Below, piece after piece: positions 58,141 to 64,000 of a stretch of DNA of 64,000 nucleotides. Location of the stretch: assembly GCF_958298935.1 (NCBI RefSeq), contig NC_084933.1:8105001-8169000 (forward strand), given 5' to 3'. The position numbers and the translations under genes are program-made. The notes beneath the pieces were generated by a model. The model saw only the letters and a list, made by a program, of their open reading frames with translations, ran no database searches and had not been told where the DNA came from. Source of the stretch: Phragmites australis (taxonomy: Eukaryota > Streptophyta > Magnoliopsida > Poales > Poaceae). Each line of letters begins with the position of its first letter. Position 1 is the stretch's first letter.

Positions 58141-59400
58141 TGTGGGATTGGAGAATCCCACGTGTTTGCCTGGCGGGATAAGACATGACACCGCCGCGTT
58201 CTGACTGGACAATGCAGGGGGTCGTTTAGGGTCTTGTGCCCCTGCCCCTTTCACCCACTGAAAGGTGTTTGGGTTATTAATGTGATGGGATGCCTGTGCG
58301 AGAAAACAAGGCATTCATCGTTGAGCGCTGCCACGTGTTGGAGGAAACCCGGATATGGCCACAGCCCCCCAGGTGTTCAATGGGGGGACACGGCGGTGTC
58401 GGTTCCACTTCATATTCCGGACGAACATAGCTATGTGGCCCGGGTATAAAGCTAGGGTTACTCGGCAGGAGTCTCCACAACCCCACGAGCGACCGATTAA
58501 CCCTGACTTGAGTATGGCATCGTCTTCCTCCTTATCCTGTTCGGAGATGTCGATGATCTCGATGGCTTCTTTGGGAGCCGGACCATTCGGTCGTCGGTAG
58601 AGCGCTGGTGGCCACACCACTTCCATCTCTGCAGGGGCGGCAGTTGTCCTCCACTCCGGCCTGACCTTTGGTTGCGGAGGCCATGCCTTTTGAGATCATC
58701 AATATCTCCATGATGATGAGCAAATCGACTGGGATCTCCTGTAGGGGGAGAGTGAGCAGGCGTCTGTGGGGCCGGTGGCGAAGTAGGAGGAGGCTGGGAA
58801 GGCGAAGGAGAAGGCCCCACTGGTGACCTCCTCGGACTCCTCAGCGTCCTTCGATAGCTCGGGAGCTAGCTACTATATCAGCTTCCGCAGCGGTAGGCCC
58901 AGATGAGGTGCATATGTCGTCCCATGTGTGGCCCCTGCTAGGACCCGTAGGAGGTGAAGGCAGTCACCGGGATGGCGTACTTGGTGACGCCATGATATAT
59001 TCATGTCTCATGGCTGAACTTAGTCACCTTGAACTATTTCTTGCCCTATTTTGCTCCGTAGGGATCTATCTTCTTCGTGGCAATTTCTGTACTATTACTT
59101 CAGTATGTGTCCCCTTGATGTACTAGATATTTAATAATATAACATGGACATTCAGTAACGGTCGTGTCTCCTTCCGTATTGGAGTGCGAGGGATCTTTCA
59201 AATGGGTGACCGCATGCACGCATGCCTTTATGCCTCCAAACCGCGCTTCTTCGTCCCCTTCGAAGGCAATGGCTAGTTTTTCTGACGACTAGGGCCCCAA
59301 GCCTTCGCATAGATCATCGCTGATTTTGTTCCTTTTGGGGGAGAGGCAGCCTCGGGAATTTGGTGGTGATAGATATGTAGGGTAACTAAGGAGAACCGGG
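58141..59400. other. Unassigned transposon-derived sequence
   Basis: The - strand ORF 58315-58626 (EAIEIIDISEQDKEEDD) and overlapping ORFs to 58820 (Pro/Ser-rich) are open but unrecognised. The 58.95-59.2 kb part is AT-richer and resembles the 3' end of a mobile element. I see no target duplications or termini. Confidence 0.25.
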
Positions 59401-59579
59401 TGGAGCCGTGGCGACCTCATCGTCCCCGGCTATTGCATACTCCCCAGGCTGGCACTGGTAGGGCCTCATTCCCAATTTGTTCCAGATTTTTGACAGCGAA
59501 GCCCATCTGGAACCTTTGGAGACGAGCTCCGGAGGTGGTCCTTGACCCTTCAAGTTCCTTAGCGACTTCCTGGGTTGAA

Positions 59580-60560
59580 GGCGATGATGTGTCGGAGGCA
59601 CAGCCGAAGGCTAGGCGGGAGAGGTGGTCCGCGACCCCCTCGGCCCTTAGCTGCTGCCCGACTCCAGAGGTACTCCATCTGGAGCGTGGCAACGGCGCAT
59701 TGGAGGTGAAGCCGAAGGCTAGGCGGGAGATGTGGTCCGCGACCCCTCGGCCCTTAGCCGCTGCCTGGCTCCAAAGGTACTCCGTTCGGGGCCTGCCGAC
59801 GGCGCGTCGGAGGCGAAGCCGAAGGCTAGGCATGAGAGGTGGTCCACGACCCCCTCGGCCTTTAGCCGCTCCCTGGCTCTGGAGGTACTCTATCTGGATT
59901 CTGGTGACTACGCATCGGAGGCAAAGCTGAAGGCTAGACGGGAGAGGTGGTCTGTGACTCCCTCGGCCTTTAGCCACTGCCCGGCTCCGGAGGTACTCCG
60001 TCCGGAGCCTGGCGACGACGTGTCGAAGGCAAAGCTGAAGGCTAAGCAGGAGAGGTGGTTTGCGACCCCCTCAACCCTTAGCCACTGCCCAGCTACGGAG
60101 GTACTCCGTCCGGTGCTTGGCGTTGGTGCGTCAGAGGCGAAGCCGAAGGCTAGGTAAGAGAGGTGGTCCGCGACCCCTTCGGCCTTTAGCTACTACCCGA
60201 CTCCGAAGGTACTCCTTCCGGAGCCTGTTTACGGCGTGTCAGAGACAAAGCCGAAGGCTAGGTGGGAGAGGTGGTCCGTGACCCCCTCGGCCTTTAGCCA
60301 CTGCCCAGCTCTGGAGGTACTCTATCCGGAGCCTGGCGACGGTGCGTCGGAGGCGAAGCCAAAGGCTCGACGGAAGAGGTGGTCCGCGACCCCCCTTGGC
60401 ATTATCCACTGCCCAGCTCCGGATGCACTCCGTTCGGAGCCTGGCAACAACGTGTTGGAGGTGAAGCCGAAGGCTAGGCAGGAGAGGTGGTCCTTAACCC
60501 CTCGGCCCTTAGCCGCTGCCCAGCTCCGGAGGTACTCCGTCCAGAGCCTGGTGACGGTGC
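59580..60560. repeat. 108-bp tandem array, nine units
   Basis: The motif CCGAAGGCTAGGCGGGAGAG, or close variants, starts at 59604, 59712, 59819, 59927, 60035, 60143, 60251, 60359 and 60467, an almost constant 108-bp step. Because 108 is 36 codons, frames stay open for long stretches on both strands (for example + 59400-59930 and - 59417-59977), with units such as EAKPKARRERWSATPSA on +. Two more units lie at 62873-63085 in the same orientation. Confidence 0.93.
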
Positions 60561-60929
60561 CATGAATTGTGGTCTCTGCAATGGACAATCGAGGGTTCCA
60601 CTATGTTTCCCGTGCCATGAAACATGGGCTTTTATTAGATATTAGTATAACACTCATAAAATGATATATGAAATGTGTTTTTAAAGGAGATGGTAGGGTA
60701 ATGATTTTACCTTTTACCATACGTGTTTGAGTCACGTGGGTCATAACATTCCCTGTATGGAGGGGGGATTTTATACCCCTTTGATCTCTGTGCTGTGCTC
60801 TTTGGAGGCTAGCGGGTTTCGTATCCCTTCGAGATGCCGGGGTACTCTTCCTGTTAGATCCTTTCAGAACCTTTTTGCCCGGCGGAGTTTTCGGAAAACA
60901 TCCCCATCGTGGGGGTTTTTGGAAGTCTC
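60561..60929 (-). other. LTR-like segment with reversed TATA box
   Basis: On the - strand a GGGTATAAAATCCCC promoter-like box lies near 60765-60780, followed in that direction by a polyadenylation-like AATAAAAGCCC near 60640. This looks like the R-U5 end of an LTR in - orientation. The edges were not resolved. An ORF on the same strand (60601-60963) is probably incidental. Confidence 0.4.
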
Positions 60930-61404
60930 TCCGTTTTGCTGAAGATTTTGTAAGGCTCTCCATTGTGCGAAGGTTTGGTAAAGCTCTTTGTTTTTACCAG
61001 AGGTTTAGTAAAGCTCTCCATTTTTACCAGAGGTTTGGTAAAGCTCTCCATTTTTACCGGAGCTTTGGTGAAGCTCTTTGTTGCGCGGAGGTTTTGTAAG
61101 ACTCTCCATTTTTGTCGGGGGTTTTGTAAAGCTCTCCATTTTTACCGGAGCTTTGGTAAAGCTCTCACTTTTTACCGGAGGTTTGGTGAAGCTCTCCGTT
61201 GCGTGGAGGTTTTGTAAGACTCTCCGTTTTTGTCAGAGGTTTTATAAAGCTCTCTATTTTTACCGGAGGTTTGGTAAAGCTCTCCGTTTTTACCGGAGGT
61301 TTGGTGAAGCTCTCCATTGCGTGGAGGTTTTGTAAGACTCTCCATTTTTGTTGGAGGTTTTGTAAAGTTCTCCATTTTTGTCGGAGGTTTTTGTAAGACT
61401 CATT
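60930..61404. repeat. 30-bp minisatellite, about fifteen units
   Basis: The repeated unit is close to TTTTACCGGAGGTTTGGTAA plus AGCTCTCCA, with an exact 30-bp step at 60972, 61002, 61032 and 61062 and slight slippage later. It is open in frame as a ten-residue repeat on both strands (- strand MESFTKPPVKTE-like). The - strand unit resembles the first residues of the antisense ORF at 47982 (MENLTKPPTKTE), so this may be an expansion of the same sequence. Confidence 0.9.
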
Positions 61405-62575
61405 GGCATGTATTAATGCCGAAGGTCTACACACTATTCGAGCTACACAATACCTTCCAGGAAACCTATGCAGTCTTGCCTTCCAGGTGACCTAGGCATG
61501 CTACAACCGTAGTTTGTAGGCTTGTCGTGTTCTCGAGGGAACGCCCGGGGTGAACCTCAACATTGTCCACCAAGGATGTGCCCTAGCGCGTGGCATTTAT
61601 ATGACTGAAGCTATGCAATGCCTTCCAGGGCTCCTTGGGCATAATCTGCCTTGCAGGTGACCTAGATCAAGTGGCGCTCATGGTATATAAGCATGTCGTG
61701 CAAAGAGGATTCCTTGCAACAGCATTCCTCAGAGCACCGCATCCTCACATCAGGGCAGTCCCCTGATATGCGGTGTCCACACACTATCGAGGCTACACAA
61801 TACCTTCTAGGAAACCTAGGCAGCCTTGCCTTCCAGGTGACCTAGGCATGCTATGCCCACAGTGTGTGGGCTTCACTTCCTACCAGGGCAAAGCCTACCC
61901 TCCAGGAAACATTTTCAGGTGACCTTAGGTTTAGGAAAGCAATGCATACTGGTGCATGGGCTTGTCACGCCTCCGGAGAAATCCCCCGGGGCGCCGCAAC
62001 TACATTACCAAGGAAGTCCCTTTATAACCGGCATTTACACACTATCGAGGCTACACAATACCTTCCAGGAAACCTAGGTAGTCTTGCCTTCCAAGTGATC
62101 TAGGCATGCTACGCCCGCGGTGTGTAGGCATGTCGTGCAACGAGGATTCCTTGCGACAGCATTCCTCGGAGCACTGCAACGCCACCACCGAGGACATCCC
62201 CCGGGGCATTGCTTCGACACCTGAGCTATGCAAATGCCTTCCAGGGCCCCTGGGCATAATCTACCTTGCAGGTGACCTAGGCATAAATGGCACCCGCGAT
62301 GTGTGGGCCTCACTATCTATCGAGACTACGCAATGCCTTCTAGGAAATCTAGGCAGTCTTGCCTTCCAGGTGACCTAGGCATGCTACGTCCACGGTACGT
62401 GGGCTTGTCACACCACTTGAAGATGTACTACAGGTGGCACCGCAACATGGTCTATCAAGTAAATCCCTTGATATGTGGTAACAATACTTCCGAGGTCGCA
62501 CAATGCCTTCCAGGAAACCTGGGCAAAGCCGCACCCAGGCGACCTAGGCACGATGCGTCTGTGGGAGTGTAGAGA
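61405..62575. repeat. Complex repeat cassette, copy 2
   Basis: It starts GGCATGTATTAATGC, exactly as at 48010. Copies of the CAATGCCTTCCAGGAAACCT-type module lie near 61446, 61616, 61798, 62056, 62229, 62332 and 62503. Spacings (about 170, 182, 258, 173, 103) parallel copy 1 (173, 182, 260, 180, 98). It also follows 30-bp-type sequence, as does copy 1. Confidence 0.85.
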
Positions 62576-62872
62576 TTTGGCATGGTTATACAAGCTAAGT
62601 TTTGCAGTCCACTGTTCGCAATAAAAATCTAGTAGTAGCGTAGAATATAGCTAGCTTATATAACTATGCATGCTAAGTGAGAATGTAACTTAAGTTCTAC
62701 TGCTTCTACCTAGTGGCTATCTATTGAAAAAAAAACTTCTAGCAGTAAGGTTGGAGGCGAGCGTACCTTTGTAGGAAAGACGTATGAAAGACGGATCACT
62801 AGGTAAACTACTTGGTGGTCAATAGCGAGCGTACCTTTGTAGGAATAAGGCCTCTACTGCGAGGTTTGGTGG
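62576..62872. other. AT-rich spacer with a repeated phrase
   Basis: I see no gene. GCGAGCGTACCTTTGTAGGAA occurs twice in slightly different settings (about 62759 and 62826). Confidence 0.4.
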
Positions 62873-63085
62873 CCTCGAAGCAAGTGACTAGGTTTGGAGA
62901 GGCGGTGCTTGACCCCCTCAGCCTTTAGCCATTGCCCGGCCTCAGAGGTAATCCGTTCAGAGCCTGGCGACGGCATATTGAAGGCGTAGTCGAAGGTTAG
63001 TCGGGAGAGGCGATCTTCAACCACCTCGGCCCTTAGCCGCTGCCCAGCTCCACAGGTGCTCTGTCCGGAGCCTAGCGACGGCATG
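62873..63085. repeat. Two further units of the 108-bp repeat
   Basis: These units align to the array at 59580-60560 in the same orientation (GGAGAGGCGGTGC...GACCCCCTC and CCGGAGCCTAGCGACGGC). They suggest the array was once continuous and is now split by the 60561-62872 block. Confidence 0.85.
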
Positions 63086-63089
63086 TCTG

Positions 63090-63980
63090 TGACTCAGTTC
63101 TTGTTGCTGGTTGTGGTACCATTGGTAGGGTCGGTAGCGATGATGCAGGGTTGAGGGGCTGGGGATTTTCCCGGGAGTTGACCCCAGGCCTCCGGACCCT
63201 ATGCCGTCCTTCGCCCACTCCTTCTGCTGTCAGGTATTCTGCTTGCCTTCCAAGGTATTCCTCCTGGAAGGTCATAAGGGTGCGGCAGTCGTTGGTCTTG
63301 TGGCCGCACCCTGGTCCGTGCAGGACGCACCCTTGTTCCTCCGGGGGCGCCGGAGCTTGGAGTTGTCGTTGGGGTCGCTGCGGAAGGTGGTGCGTCCTGG
63401 AGCCTGTGGTTTCCCTTGGGTTTTCTTCCCCCTTGGGAGACCATCGAGGTTGCCCGGTGCATCGGCTTTTGGGGTCGAAGTGGTTCCGGCAATGCCTCCC
63501 CAGAAGAGGTGGGCTTGGAGTTCCCTGTGCGTGGTTGGCATTGCGAGGGCGACGTCAGAGGTGCTGGTGGGGTCCACACACCCTGGAGTCCTCCGTCTCC
63601 TTGGAACCCTCTTCTTTCGCCTGAGGGGCACAAGGAGGGCTCTAAGTGGATAGACTTTCCGAAGATGTTGGCTCGCTCGGGGTATCCCAGGTGTGGTCGA
63701 AGGGGATACCTGGGGACCAAGTCTAGGTGGGAAAACTCCTGGGTTGGACCACCTAGAACCATTAGAAGGCAGCCTACATGGTCATGGCTTCAGCTGCGTC
63801 CTGTCCTAAGGCGGTGAGGTCTTCATCGCGCAGAGGTTGGAAGGCCTCCTTGCCATCTGGAGTTCCTGTACTGACCCAGGGTTTTGAGTTGGCCAAGGTC
63901 GGAGGAACGCCATTCCACATGACAGCGGGGCTGCAGCATGCATACGGTGCGTATGGCTAAGGTAGCCATGCATATGGTTG
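63090..63980 (-). pseudogene. Ty3-gypsy gag fragment
   Basis: On the - strand the frame reads CVLHGPGCGHKTNDCRTL, a Cys/His knuckle-like end of gag as in Tat-type elements (typically CxFHxxxGHxTxxC), then MTFQEEYLGRQAEYL (from 63275). Upstream (63762-63300) are Pro/Arg-rich low-complexity frames with at least one frame change. The N-terminus runs toward or beyond the right edge. It is broken and unlikely to be functional. Confidence 0.5.
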
Positions 63981-64000
63981 CATGCTTGCAGCGGTGGGTA

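Noticed and set aside
59400..60565. ORFs of up to 186 codons treated as host proteins
   Set aside because: They arise because the 108-bp repeat is a multiple of three and lacks stops. They are open in several frames at once.
1..64000. tRNA, rRNA, riboswitch or bacterial-type defence systems
   Set aside because: No cloverleaf, rRNA core or prokaryotic gene organisation was recognised. The window is plant nuclear DNA.

Overview
The window is nuclear DNA from a grass, most likely a panicoid. The evidence is one large multi-exon gene for the plastid-targeted homomeric acetyl-CoA carboxylase (the grass-type, ACCase-herbicide-target enzyme), with GT-AG introns and AT-rich intron sequence, followed by about 50 kb of nested grass-type transposable elements. 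I saw no bacterial-style operons, CRISPR arrays, rRNA genes or tRNA genes.

Bases 1-13.9 kb hold the ACC1 gene on the + strand. I traced 31 coding exons (ATG at 2010, stop at 13427-13429). Every exon from the second onward joins in frame, and the biotin attachment site and carboxyltransferase centre are intact. However, about 135-140 codons that should follow the transit-peptide exon are absent. They include the N-terminal fold of the biotin carboxylase domain, and the flanking exons are out of phase, so this copy cannot make a normal enzyme as written. A 178-bp Tourist-like MITE sits at the splice donor of intron 11.

Bases 14-29.3 kb hold a degenerate LTR-like stretch and a DUF4283/zinc-knuckle (gag-like) pseudogene. 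The pseudogene is split by a 10.3-kb CACTA transposon (16921-27246, target duplication CCA). The CACTA carries a decayed tnp2-type transposase gene and a second gene with a Ulp1-like (C48) protease end, both on the - strand. The second gene is itself split by a solo LTR (duplication CCAGG). Another solo LTR of the same family lies at 27746-29283 (duplication CCCTA).

Bases 29.3-58 kb are a nest of Ty3-gypsy elements. A + strand gypsy (5' LTR end, gag; 31.5-35.2 kb) is broken by a second + strand gypsy (LTR 35170-35788; pol 42390-44835; 109-bp tandem repeats; antisense coiled-coil ORF 46.1-48.0 kb, Tat-like layout). That one is broken by a third, - strand gypsy (36086-42389), whose LTR carries a solo LTR of the second family. 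The third gypsy has a pre-gag leader ORF whose first residues match the histone H3 tail in register around Lys9. Further right are a decayed fourth gypsy (49.3-52.8 kb), a 3' LTR with its polypurine tract (52812-53734), and a 3.5-kb LTR plus leader (54049-58.1 kb).

Bases 58-64 kb are dominated by complex repeats: a 108-bp (36-codon) array, a 30-bp array and a 1.1-kb repeat cassette collinear with one at 48.0-49.0 kb. A - strand gypsy gag fragment runs toward the right edge.

The only host gene I can support is ACC1. The rest is transposon-derived and mostly broken.
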